A stretch of DNA of 64,000 nt from Erigeron canadensis (Eukaryota > Streptophyta > Magnoliopsida > Asterales > Asteraceae), in the NCBI RefSeq assembly GCF_010389155.1, contig NC_057767.1, positions 22,455,723 through 22,519,722 of the forward strand, in the 5' to 3' direction. Within the stretch, counting starts at the first letter, position 1. Every line of letters begins with the position of its first letter. The position numbers and the translations under genes are program-made. Under the pieces are notes generated by a model. The model worked only from the letters and a program-made list of their open reading frames with translations. It did not search any database and was not told the origin of the DNA. This document shows, one piece after another, positions 32,031 through 43,600 of this stretch.

Positions 32031-33584
32031 CTAGAATGTTGCTTGAGTACTCTTCGAGCTCTGCTCAAGCTTATTAGCCAACCTATCCAATCTGGTAGTC
32101 ATAGCCTCCCATTGAGAGGCCATCTTCTCATTAGTAGCCTTCTGGGCTCCAACCAAATCCTTCATGATATCTCTCATTTCAGCATTCGCATTCTGCTGAT
32201 TGTTGAACCTGCTAAACCTGCTTCCACTAAAACCAGAATTATTAGCATTAAAATTAGATGAAGGAAAAGAAGTACCTGATGACCGGTTTTGATAACCGGT
32301 ATTCTGATTAAAGTTCCCTTGCTGATTCTGGACATAGTTAACTTCTTGAGCCGGCTTATCCGGGCAATCCTCTGAATAATGCATGTCCCCACAGTAGTCA
32401 CAACCATCAGCAATTACCTTAACATCCCTTTCAATACTTTTGAATCTCACATCTTGGTTGTCAAACCTCTCGTTCATCTGCTTTGTGAGGGCTTTGACTT
32501 CAACAACCAAGCTTGATTCTTAACTACTCTCTAGCTTTACCACAGTCTTACTACCAGTTCTCTTGCTTACAAGCTCTTCGCAATCAGAAAACTCCTTGGC
32601 CATATCATCTAAGATTTTGTAACCTTCAGCCGGGGTCACATTGTTCAAACTACCTCCAAATGCCCCGGCTAATTCCCTTCGAGTTCTCTTTAGCAAACCA
32701 TCATAGAAGATTTCAACCACTGCTTCTGTGTTCAGATTGTTCCCTGGACAATTCCTGATCATCTCCTTATATCGTTTCCAAGCATCCACTACATCTTCCC
32801 CTGGATCTTGAGTGAATGACCGGATCATATTTTCCAACTGTCGTTGAGTCCTTATGGAGTAGAACTCATCAATAAATCCAACACGAAGCTTATTCCAAGT
32901 GGTGTACAAATCATCCGGTTGTTCTTTGAGCCACGCCTTAGCTCCTCCACATAAGGTGAGTGGAAAAAGCTCAAGCTTCACATTATCATCTTGGTCTGCG
33001 CCATAATGGTAAAACCTACAAATCTTCTCAAACCTCTCTAAATGCCCATACGAATCGTTGTTAGTTACCCCATCAAACTTTTCTTCCTCCACACTTTTCA
33101 AATGACTTCCTTTGAGAGAAAAGTTAACTCCAGTGGTTGGAAGGCGAATAGGAGTGCACCTATTAGTGGGTACATTTCTCCTATGGTCACCGTAAAGACG
33201 GTTATTGGGGTTTACCGGCCCTTGATCACCCATTCTCCTAGCTCTAACTGGTTGAGTTACCTGAAGATTTGCTCTAGGAATTTCTGTTGAATCCGGTTGA
33301 TGAGTTTTATCCCGATTATCTTCTTCCTCTGAGCTATCACCAGTTTTGAACAAACCACTACCTTCGGAGAATTTAGAACTTAAGTGCACCTCGGACGTTG
33401 AACCTTTCTTTGAGTAATGTTGATCCAAGTCTACGTCCGGGTGATCACGGTTTTTGGTACCTGAATCAATGTTGTCGGTGTTTGGGGGCTCCGTGTTGTT
33501 TGATCTGAGTAAGCGTCGTCTGGCTTTCCCTGGATTAGATTGAGGACTAAGCAAAGGTCTACCAGAGGCTCTTGTGTTCATCAA
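32031..33584 (-). pseudogene. gag: Athila gag
   Basis: The ATG at 33584 starts 354 residues with a retrotransposon gag capsid domain (about residues 165-320: LERFEKICRFYHYGA, AWLKEQPDD, EFYSIRTQRQLENM). A TAA at 32520-32522 interrupts it, and the same frame continues at 32510 with the nucleocapsid part: a knuckle CDYCGDMHYSEDC (CX2CX3HX4C, one residue shorter than canonical CCHC) and an Asn/Gln/Ser-rich tail. A TAG at 32031-32033 separates it from the NAITTRAG-like linker before protease. Confidence 0.9.
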
Positions 33585-33780
33585 CTACAAAGCTCCTGCA
33601 CAAGCACCACAAGAAATACCGTTAACCGCACCAAAAACTTACACAATAAAGTTAAACTAAAAATAAAATCTATCTATCAAAACAAATAACTCCTTAAACT
33701 ATCTATTAAAACAAATAACTCCCTCACAAATGAATGCAAGGAAGGATCGAATCACAAAACGAAAAACTACTTAAACTAAG

Positions 33781-33798
33781 TCCCCGGCAACGGCACCA
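33781..33798 (-). other. Athila primer-binding site (tRNA-Asp type)
   Basis: On the minus strand this reads TGGTGCCGTTGCCGGGGA, one base from the usual Athila/Tat site TGGCGCCGTTGCCGGGGA. It lies six bases from the LTR end. The leader 33585-33780 has no feature I recognise. Confidence 0.92.
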
Positions 33799-33804
33799 AA
33801 AACT

Positions 33805-35317
33805 TGATGTGTGAAATCTAGCTTTAAATTTATAAACACGATTTACCGAAAGACTGACTACTACACACTCACAGGCAGTGTACCTGATCGCATGCAGTAT
33901 AGTAAAAACTGGTAAGCCGAGATCGTTCACAAGGACTATTATAAGCAATTGTAACTGTTAAGTGATTCAAGTAAAATGGGTGGTTTTGTGACCGAATTGC
34001 CACGTTGCAAGCAGTTAGTGAAAAGAGTTAGTAATCCCTCAGGATTAATCGAAAGAAAAGTTTGTTGTTTAAAACAAGAATTTAAAGGTCACCCATCTTG
34101 ATTTCGCTCGACAACATGTTAAGATTGCATATTTGATGAAGTTCAAACTCAATTTAGTGATTAAATGACCGAGACTCAAATTAATCTTCAACCCCGTACC
34201 CGTCAGGTTTACAACTTATTTGACTCTCTTGTATAGACTAGTTTCATTATTAAGACCGGTACCCCGAGACGCCTTTTATTAACTTCTCTAGTTCAACAAT
34301 GGTTTTGGTCATTTCAGATAACAATTGTGTCTATTGATTGTACCCAACCATCAATACGTTAATTCTTATTAATTATTAATTCCCTTCTACCGTACTCGTC
34401 ATAGAACCAATTGCTCCTAACCAAACAATCAAAATAACTTCTACCCAACCCTAGTTGCCACTAAGCTTAAATACAAATTATCCGCAAACAATAACTAAAT
34501 AACTAATAATTAATAGATTAATATCACGACACAACGTTAAATCAAATCACTTGAATTATAAAAGATTGTGCAATCCTTACATATTGTCTTACTCCATCAA
34601 GATGGATGAAAAGGCGATTAGCCAATCATATTAAATATGAAAGAACAAATAAAAATAGAAGAATTCATCGTTACCGAATACAAGGAATTGAAAACGATTA
34701 ACGAAAATGGTTCCAATCGAGCTTAAGATCCTTCCAAATGGTTGAAAATAAGAAAACCCTTAAAAAACACCTAAAAATCGTCTGGAAAGTGGAGATAGGG
34801 TTTCAAGAATGTTTTTGCAAGCTATTTATATCCTGCCCAAATTCAGCAGATTCGGCGCTAAACTGCGTCGCAGTCTAGCCTTTGACTTTTCTGTTGACTT
34901 GACTTTCGTTGACTGGTGCTCTGTCGTATATAGTCTAACTGCGTCGCAGTTTCATGTAACTGCGAAGCAGTTTTATCCTCGACCAGAATTACTGCGACGC
35001 ATGACCAAACAGCGTCGCAGTTTGCGTTGACTTGCGTTGACCAACATTGACTTCTTTGACTTTCTTTTAATCTACATTCTATTGGCTCGTAAAACGTCCG
35101 TAAGCACTCGTTTTGCTCCAGAAACTTCGTTTTCTTCAAATTATCGCTTAGGTACCTGTTATCAACCTGAAACACTAACAAATACCATAAACGCACCAAA
35201 TGTATACGAAAAACGAATCTTAAACATCGATAATCGACTACTTAAGCTATGGGAAATGGGCATAAAATATGACATATCATACTCCCGCGCTAATACGACA
35301 ACTTAGAACACATGAGC
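33805..35317 (-). repeat. Athila 5' LTR, interrupted near its outer end
   Basis: On the plus strand it starts TGATGTGTGAAATC next to the primer site and runs to the solo-LTR insertion; the last five bases are probably 38095-38099 (TAACA), giving TGTTAGCTCATG at the element's start and a length of about 1.5 kb. It has the palindrome ACTGCGTCGCAGT at 34862-34874 and 34938-34950 and a relative, ACTGCGAAGCAGT, at about 34959. The partner LTR is not in the window, so the outer end is inferred. Confidence 0.75.
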
Positions 35318-38089
35318 TGTAACATTCGCGAATTTGGACCTATTTGACTATATTTGACTTTTGTTGACTATGTGATTAATTGTATCATTCATTGGACCCA
35401 TTGACTTTCGTTAATTATGTATGTAACATTTGCCTTTTCTTTTTGGATTCACCATTCATGTGTGTAACTTGTGCTACTAATTCTCTGAGTAATAGTCTAG
35501 AAAAGGCGAAAATGGGAAATAGACAGAATAAGACTAATTCGTGGGGTATTAGTCTAAAAGAAGCAAAAATGAGAAATAGACAGAATAAGACTAATTCGTG
35601 GGGTATTAGTCTAAAAGTGCTGGATAAAAAAGAAAAAAAGGGAAGAGATTTATTTACATCTGACCCAACCCTATCCTCCCCAAACTCTTACACTTTCCCT
35701 TATCCACCCATTCATTTCTCTTTCACTCTTTCTCTCTAAGCACACTTAAGAACATACACACATACTCATCTCTCTCAATCTCTAGATTTCTTCTTCAATT
35801 AGTGTTGTTTCAACAAGATTTATACAAGAATCATCATCATTATCATCATTTAATCATCATACCAAGGATTTGAAGGTCAAAGTCCAAGAAATCCTTCCAT
35901 TTAGCTCAAATTCGGATTTGACTCTTTGAAGGTAATTTTGGTAAGTAAAACTCATCTCAAATCCACCATTTTATGTTTATAATCATGTTTCAAGTCTAAC
36001 CTAAACAACCCTTAGTCAATTTTCGGCTTAAAATCTTAACGGGTCGATTTTAGGGTTTACAACTTGGATAATTTAGGTCAAAAACGGATTTGAGGCTTAA
36101 TTGAAGTTATGGAATGATTTTTAAAGTATTGGTTAGTTTCATACACATTACTTATGTCAATTTATGCTCAAATCATGTCTTGACACTCTTCAAATCGAGG
36201 TCTAGGTCGAATTAGGGTTTTGTGAGGTCAAAATAGGTCAAGAACGAATATTGAGTTAAAGTGACGTGATGGAACGAAATTATGAAAGGGGTTATGTTTG
36301 TTATGTTCAATTATGTTGATTATATGTCGAATTGATTCTTGAATCTCACAAAAGTCGGATTTCAAGTGTCGAATTAGGGTTTGGATGTTCTTGGCCAACT
36401 TTGACTTTTTAGTCAAACCATTCTTACCCATGTTGTTGCCCGCTTTCTTCCTTTATGTCTTTAACTCGTTTAATCCATGTAAAGTCAATTCCTAACATTC
36501 CCCTAATCTCATAGCCACTCAACAAAACATAATTTTGGATTCTTATGAGAAAACGAATCTCGAATCATGAACGTATGAACGTATATTAATATGTATGTAT
36601 GTATTACTATAGGTTGTGAATGTGTGACGAATATCTTACGCTTGTAGCCCAATCTTAACTTGTCATAGCCGCTCAAGGTGAGTTCCGTAGCTTCCTACAC
36701 AATTGAGATTCGGGCTGAAAAGTGTACATACGTGCTTGTTTGATTTTGGTTGATTTGATTGATGACTTATTGCTTGTTGTTGATTATTTGAGTGATTGTT
36801 GGATGGTTTACGCATATGATTGTGACATTTTGATTATTAGGATAATCGGTCATACATGGAAGTCGGTTATACCTTCGAAGGGTTGTTAGATGTGGTGGGA
36901 AGGCTGCGGGTGACCCTATATATAAGCATTTGGGACTTGATGAAAGCAAAATCCTCCGAAGAGTATGTACGTGTTGTTCAGTGGAAATGAATGGACTTGT
37001 GATTGGTTGATATACTTCCAAGTGTTTTACATATGAGAACATGCTTTGCACTTATTGATTGATTGGCTCACGTTACAATTTGTCTTATTGCTTGATTGCT
37101 TGTTTGATTGATTTGTTGACGGTTTAACCTATTATTGCTGGATTATGTGTTGGTTTGGATTGTGTGATATGATTAGGATAGTAGTACATACATGGAAGAC
37201 GATGATACCTTTAATGAGTTGTTAGATGTGGTGGGAAGGCTGCGGATGACCCTGTATACAAGCATTTTCGACTCCTTAAATGTAAAGTCGTATGAAATGT
37301 ATGTGCATTGGGGTTTGGATGATTGGTTGTCGTACTTCCAAGTGCCTTGCACTTGAGAACATGTTGTTGTACTTATAGTTTGGTTGGTGTACTACCAAGT
37401 GTCATACACTTGAGAACACGCTTTTGTACGACGTACTACTGAGTATTTCATACTTGAGAACATTGTGGTTGTGGTGGCTTTTGTTGTAGTTATGATGCAT
37501 TTATGATACATTATTTGATGTCTTATTGTTTGGATGTGCATGTTATGTTTTCTCTAATTAATGTGATTAGACTCTTGTGCGAGTACTAACATGTGGCAAG
37601 GGTACGCCATTTGTAACCCTCTCTACATTCTTGTGTGATGCGATGGTTTACCGTAAGTTATGATTTACTTGCACTTGTACATGTCATGATTTGCCTATAC
37701 TTTACACATGTTGTGACTTGGATGGTTCCTTGTGAACCATTACTACGAACTCACCAACCTAGTGTTGACCTTGTTTAGTACACTTTTCAGGTAATCAGGT
37801 GATTCAAGTGCGAGAAGCATGATTGAGGTTGCATTAGAACCAGAGCTTGGACTTACGTGGATCACAGATTCATTTGCCCTACTTTGACTTTATGTTAGGA
37901 TCGTTTGCCATCTTTTGATATAGTTTTGTAAATGCTTGATGGCTACATGCTCCTTGTGCATTTGGTACTTGTTAGGTCATGTTTGGATCCACCGGATTCC
38001 TTGTTAATCATTTAGACTTATTCTACGATAATCCCATGCATATGCTATATCTTTTCGGTAATATTTCGAGCCTAGTTTGGGGTGTTACA
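35318..38089 (+). mobile_element. Solo LTR of a Gypsy element, 2.77 kb
   Basis: The ends are TGTAACA and TGTTACA, and TGAGC lies directly outside both (35313-35317, 38090-38094), so this is a complete single LTR left by recombination between two LTRs. Near 35515-35640 a 62-bp unit containing AATAGACAGAATAAGACTAA is tandemly duplicated. Around 36850-37060 and 37188-37395 a segment with GATGTGGTGGGAAGGCTGCG is repeated. A conserved ACTCACCAACCTAGTGTTGA, later TTTTCAGGTA, lies near 37745-37795 and recurs in the two other solo LTRs of this window. No coding sequence. Confidence 0.92.
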
Positions 38090-38099
38090 TGAGCTAACA

Positions 38100-38767
38100 T
38101 GACCTCGATCTATGTTTGTGAGTGGTGGTGATGATGATTGTGGTAGCGACGACATATATGGGTACATGTGTGGAAATATGATTTTCTCATTATAGGATTA
38201 GGATTGTAATTTTTTTGAACAGTTTGTCCGTATTCGCATCAAGAACACCTTATCAGACAATGGTAAAGTCTTATCTATACTCTATATTACATCTCATTAT
38301 ATAATGGTAAAGTACCTTAGACTACGAGATGTGAACATGATCCATTACAGGTGATTCAAAAATTTTGGTTTTGAAAGATAAGTTGATGTATATAATCGTT
38401 AAAAAAATATATGGGCATGTTGTGTTAAAAGGAAATAAATCAAAATTGTAAGTAGTACAGATAAATATCATTCTGGAAGAAAAGAAAAAAAAAATGGAAT
38501 ACTTTTCAACTATGAAACAATTGTACTAATAAGTTCCCGCTTTCCGTTAAAATCACACAAACAAAAATCCAAACATTAATTAAATAAAAAAATATTAGTA
38601 AATTCCAACGACCACCTTCGACAACCTTAACGGTTTCACATCCCCCAAATGACTTCCCATTTATTCTTGTTTTTCAATCCAATATAAACCCTTTCTAATT
38701 CTTCCTTTTTATATTTTTTTTAACAATTCCATAACATTTTCAGTCTCATTGTAGCCTGTACGGATCC
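38100..38767 (+). promoter_or_regulatory. Promoter and 5'-UTR exon of the Grx-DEP-DUF547 gene
   Basis: The intergenic stretch between the Athila end and the gene. It contains TATATTTTTTTTAAC near 38710 and CTTTTTATA just before. The sequence TGTACGGATCC followed by GTAAGC at 38768 is a good splice donor, so a short non-coding first exon probably ends at 38767. Start of transcription is not determined. Confidence 0.45.
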
Positions 38768-40548
38768 GTAAGCTCCTGCCTTCAAATAGCTCTAATTTAT
38801 TTATTTATTTAATCTATATAGAATAATAATAATAATGATCAATTATGGGTTTGTTATGATTTCGTTTAATAAGGATGGTTAATTATTAGGTTTCATGTTT
38901 TTTTATATTTTTGATCGAATTTTATGCATTGATTTGGACGTGTGTGAATATATGAAATTTATTGTAGATTAGAAGCTTGATTGATATCTCATGGTATATA
39001 TGGCTCATGTTGTTTTCAAAGTATTTTGTATCGGGTGTTAAGTATATGGATATATATCCGAGTTATCACCTATAATGTGGCGCTGGTTAGGATGAATAGG
39101 CCGATAATATGAATGTTACATCAGGAAATAAAAACATGTTACCCATTTAGAGAATTTATCGTTTAGATGATGAAAAGGTTATTAGTACATACAATAGCAA
39201 GAGATTAAGAGTTCGTTACACATAAAGTGACGATGTGCGAGTATGATACACACAATAACAAATTAACAACGCACGTTCTTTGCACGACAACACTTTATAA
39301 GACAGAGCTATGACTGTGTACATAATACCTTCCCATACTCTACACACGGCCCACTAGAGAGATTGGGGTGTTTTGGACTTTTGGTGTTGATACACATGAA
39401 AACGATACATGATATGTTAGATACATTTCTACGCCCTTTGCCCTTTTATATAGGACAATAGCAACAACAACACACTATCTCACACGTATGCGGGGTGTGG
39501 TTTAGGTCTGTTATATAACAAGATGCAATAGAAACTTCATTGTTCAAGAACTGTAACATTATAATTAAGTATGTTTGAAGGATTTATTTTGGTAAATGTT
39601 TATCGAGAAATGGTGATTTTACAAATTTAAACAAACCCGTAGCAACTTTTAGTGTTGTATAGCATTTTATTGCCTTTCTTTAGTCTTTTTGTGGCATTGT
39701 TTAACAGAATTGGTATTATCTAGCTCACCAGACTTAGTAATTTTACGTTTCAATGATATATTTTTGTACTATATGCTCTGTAATCTAATTGAGTTTCATG
39801 GAATATGATGATTAGAATCTCAGTACCTTGTTATATATAGGAGGGCATGGATGGATATGAATGTATTAGTCTGTCTGTCACCATTTGAAGTAAAAAAAAA
39901 CCTGAAAAAGTAATAGTATATGTATACTTATGAAGCTTAAATGGATTTTGGTTTTGAGATCTGAAATATATTCTTTCATGAATAGTTTCATGAAGGGATG
40001 AGTACTTAAGGTATATGACTTGTTACCCATTATCCTAGCAATGTTTCATTTTTCATCAGATTGTAGTCTTTATGGTGGTTTCTTATTTTAAACTTCCAAA
40101 AAACAGCTCTGCGAATAGATTTAGCTTTCATTTTTATGTTTGTTTGTTATATAAACAATATTAAGTAATCAGAGAATTGCTTAACTTAGCTTAGGGATAG
40201 TTGGATAATTATACTTTATGTATTAGTAATAAGTATTTTTACATGTTGTCTTTACAAGTTTCCCTTATCTGGTTATGTGTTATGTTATTTTCGGGTAAAG
40301 ATTTTACCATGGTTTTTTTTTTCTTTAAACCCCCCCAATAATCCACCCCTAATGAAGCTTAAGCAATCAAAAAGTTGCAACAGTAGTTTTTGTAAAGATT
40401 CAAAATCGATTACTGTGACTTCAAGTCACAATATTAACGTTAAACGAACATACATTGGACATGATATCTTGAAGATAGATACTAATCTGACTCAATTTAT
40501 GCGAGTAATGTTCTTTGGTGGGTGTTTTTTCTCTTTCTTTTTTTGCAG
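38768..40548 (+). other. Probable 5'-UTR intron
   Basis: It begins GTAAGC and ends TTTCTTTTTTTGCAG at 40548, a strong acceptor with a long pyrimidine tract. No coding sequence is supported in this 1.78 kb; it is AT-rich. Confidence 0.5.
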
Positions 40549-40572
40549 CACAAGTTTTCTACAAGCAAGTTC

Positions 40573-40677
40573 ATGACTGCTATTGTAGCTTCTGCATGGT
40601 GCAATCCATTAGAGGGTTTGGTTACAAACCTTCATAAAACCTTTAACTACAAAACATTTGTTAGACCATGCACTTGA
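40573..40677 (+). other. Upstream ORF of 34 codons in the 5' leader
   Basis: The first ATG after the acceptor opens a 34-codon frame (starting MTAIVASAW) that ends TGA at 40677, 19 bases before the main ATG and in another frame. It may reduce translation of the main ORF, or it may be the true N-terminus displaced by a frameshift. I cannot decide from the sequence. Confidence 0.4.
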
Positions 40678-40696
40678 TGAGGAAGTAGCGCATTTG

Positions 40697-43600
40697 ATGG
40701 ATGCTGAAATGGAAGATACTATAGATGATATGGAGATACACGGTCAGGAAGATGAAACATATGACAGTTCATTCTCTTCTCCGGTGGGCCTCTCAAATGG
40801 CGAGAACTTGATAAATACTCATGCCGGTGAACCTGATGTTCAACAAGAAGATCAAGAGAAGGGTAATTTCATAAATGATACCACACGCAGTTCCAGTGAA
40901 ACTGATATAGATACAAGAAGTTGGGAAGAGAATAGTTCTACATATGATAGTCCTTTCTCTTCTCCAGTTGGGCTCTCAAGTTTTGATAACTCGATCAATA
41001 CTCATGTTGGTGAAACGGATGTTCAAATAGAAGACCAGGGGACGGGTAATTCTGAAAATGATACTACATCCAGTCCCACTGAAACTGATAGCTCATACTC
41101 CTCTCCAGTACGGGTCTCAAGTCCTGAGAGATCTATCACTAATCATACTCATGAACCAGGTATCTCAAAGGAAGACCGAGAAATGGGTAATTCTTTAAAT
41201 GATACTATACAAAATTCCAATGCAACTGATATTGGGATAAGAGTTCCGGAAGAGGATAATTCTGCATATAACAGTTCATCCTCTTCTCCAGTTCAGATTT
41301 CAATGTCTAAAAACGCGGTGAGTACTCTAACTGGTGAGCCAGATAGTCTGAAAGAAGACCAGGAGAATGGTACTTTTCTAAATGATACACTATATTCAAC
41401 TGATATGGATAAAGGAGGTCACAAAATGGATTGTTCCATCAAAAATAACCCATCCTCTTCTGCAGTAAAAGTATCAATGCCTGCGAACTCAAAAAATGAT
41501 CATGCTGGTGAACCAGATCATGAAAACAAATATCCAGAGAAGGGTAATTCTGAAAATGATGCTACACTCGATTCCACTTCAACTGATATTGATACAAGTG
41601 GTAAGGAAGTGGGTAATTCTACTGCTATCAGTGCCCTCACTTATAAAACAGATACTCTGAAGGAAGACAATGAAAAGATTGAATTTTCAAATGATACTAT
41701 ACTCAGCTCTACTTCAAATGACATTAAGGCAGATCAGGAAAAGGATAGTTTTACTACTAAGAGGTCTCCAGTTCGGCTCTCAATTGCTGAGAAATCTATC
41801 AATGCTCTTGCTTTTGAACCAGATACTGAAAAGGAAGCCCATGAGAAGATTGATTTTTTAGATGCTACGATGCTCAGTTCTACTTCAATTGACGTTAAGA
41901 CAAGAGATCAGGAAAACGATAGTTGTGAGAACTCAACGAATCCTTTGGCCTTTGAACCAGATCCTTTAAAGGAATATGATGAGAAGAGTATTTTCTTAAA
42001 TGATGCTACACATGGTTCCACTTTAACTGATGTTGAGTCAAGTGATCAGGAAGACAATAATTCTATTTCTAACAGGTCTCCAGGTCAATTCTTAAATTCT
42101 GATAACGCAGTCAATAGTCTTGCTTGTAAACCTGATAATTCAAAGGTAGAAAATGAGAAGAGTAATTTTATAATTGATGCTACAATCGATTCCATGATAA
42201 CCAATGTTGAGAAAATGGATCAGACAAAGTATGATTCTACTGCTAACAGGTCTCCTGTTCAGCTCTCAGATTCTGAGAACTCGATCAATTCTCTAACTTG
42301 TGAACCAGATACCCCGAAGGATGAAAGTGAGAAGAGTAACTTATTTAATGAAACTACGTTCAATTCTGTGTCAACTAATGTTGCAACCAGAGTTCAGGAA
42401 GAAGATAATTATACTGATTTCCGATCTCCTGTTTGGATCTCAAATTCTGAGGACTCGAACAATGCTCTCTCTTCTGACCCAGATACTCAAGAGGAAGACG
42501 ATGAGAAGAGTAAATTTATTGGTGATGTGACACAAAATAGTAATGCCGATGAAAGTGAGGTTTTTAATAATGTGATAGACGATACAGAACCATCTTCTGA
42601 AACAATCACTGTCAAACACGAACCTGCTGAAACCATGGAAATGAAACCTAAGGATATTAGCGTTATTACTTCTAATGAGGATGATGGAGAGATAGGTGAA
42701 AGTTCATCTTCAAAAGAAACAGGTTTCACAAGAACTGACACCGAAGATGCTACTTCTAATAAGGAGGCAAAAAGTCTTGTACTTTATCAAAATCCAAAAG
42801 TGGATATTAGCCGGGTTGCTTGGACCGGTAAAGATTTAGTTCTTACCCGTTTTGTAAAATTTAATAGTTTATACACAGTTTCCAATATTTTTCGACATCT
42901 TTCTAAAAGAAAAAGTCGAGATAATGATACTAATGAAAAAGACAAGAATATCAGCGAGGTAAATTCAAGTGAAAAAGTAAGGAAACCACAATCGTGTCCC
43001 TCTAGTCTAAGTTTGATAAGAACCGCACATGAAAATAGTCAGGGAAACAGAGTGGAGCTAGATGACGTGGCTCTCGAGTCTCCAGAATTAAAAGCAATTA
43101 AAGGAAGAATTGTGTTATATACGAAGTTATGGTGCAAAAGTTGCAAAGAGGTAAGAATATTTCTACGTAGGAGAAGTCTCAGATATTCTGAAATAAACAT
43201 AGATGTGTACCCGAGTAGGAAAGTGGAGCTAGAAGAGATCACTGGCTCTTCAGATGTCCCAAAAGTGTTTTTTAATCAGGATCTTATTGGAGGATTGAAT
43301 GAGTTGAAGGCGTTAGATGAATCAGGTCAACTTGAGGAGAAAATTGAGTTTGTAACAAGTGAAATACCAACACCAAAAGCTCCTTTACCTCCATTTTCAG
43401 GTGAAGACGATGTGTCTAGTAGGAGTCTTGTGGATGAACTAGCGCTTATAGTGAAGAAGATGAAGGAATCGATTGTTGTTAAGGATCGATTTTATAAGTT
43501 TCGAAGGGTAACAAATTGTTTTTTGGGTTCGGATGCTGTAGATTTTTTGTCAGAAGATCAATTCTTGGAGCGACAAGAGGTACTATAGTTGTTCTAGTGT

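Larger units (their letters stand above)
1..38099 (-). mobile_element. Athila-type Ty3/Gypsy retrotransposon, interrupted, 3' LTR outside the window
   Basis: Reading on the minus strand from right to left, the window shows an LTR, a primer-binding site for tRNA-Asp, gag, protease-RT-RNase H-integrase, then a further ORF with the ATHILA-family fold, then a long non-coding tail that runs off the left edge. This order is that of Athila/Tat-lineage Gypsy elements. Three later insertions break it: Copia A at 946-11855, Copia B at 14420-26552 and a solo LTR at 35318-38089. Removing each insertion with one copy of its 5-bp target duplication gives continuous Athila sequence, and for Copia B it restores the reading frame. 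The element carries at least six in-frame stops and two frameshifts, so it is dead. The assignment of 1-940 to its tail rests mainly on the TTATG duplication flanking Copia A. Confidence 0.82.

Noticed and set aside
35313..35324. Athila LTR outer end placed at CTGTAACA (35324)
   Set aside because: TGTAACA is the start of the solo LTR, as shown by the TGAGC duplication on both sides; the Athila end lies at or beyond 35312 and probably at 38099.
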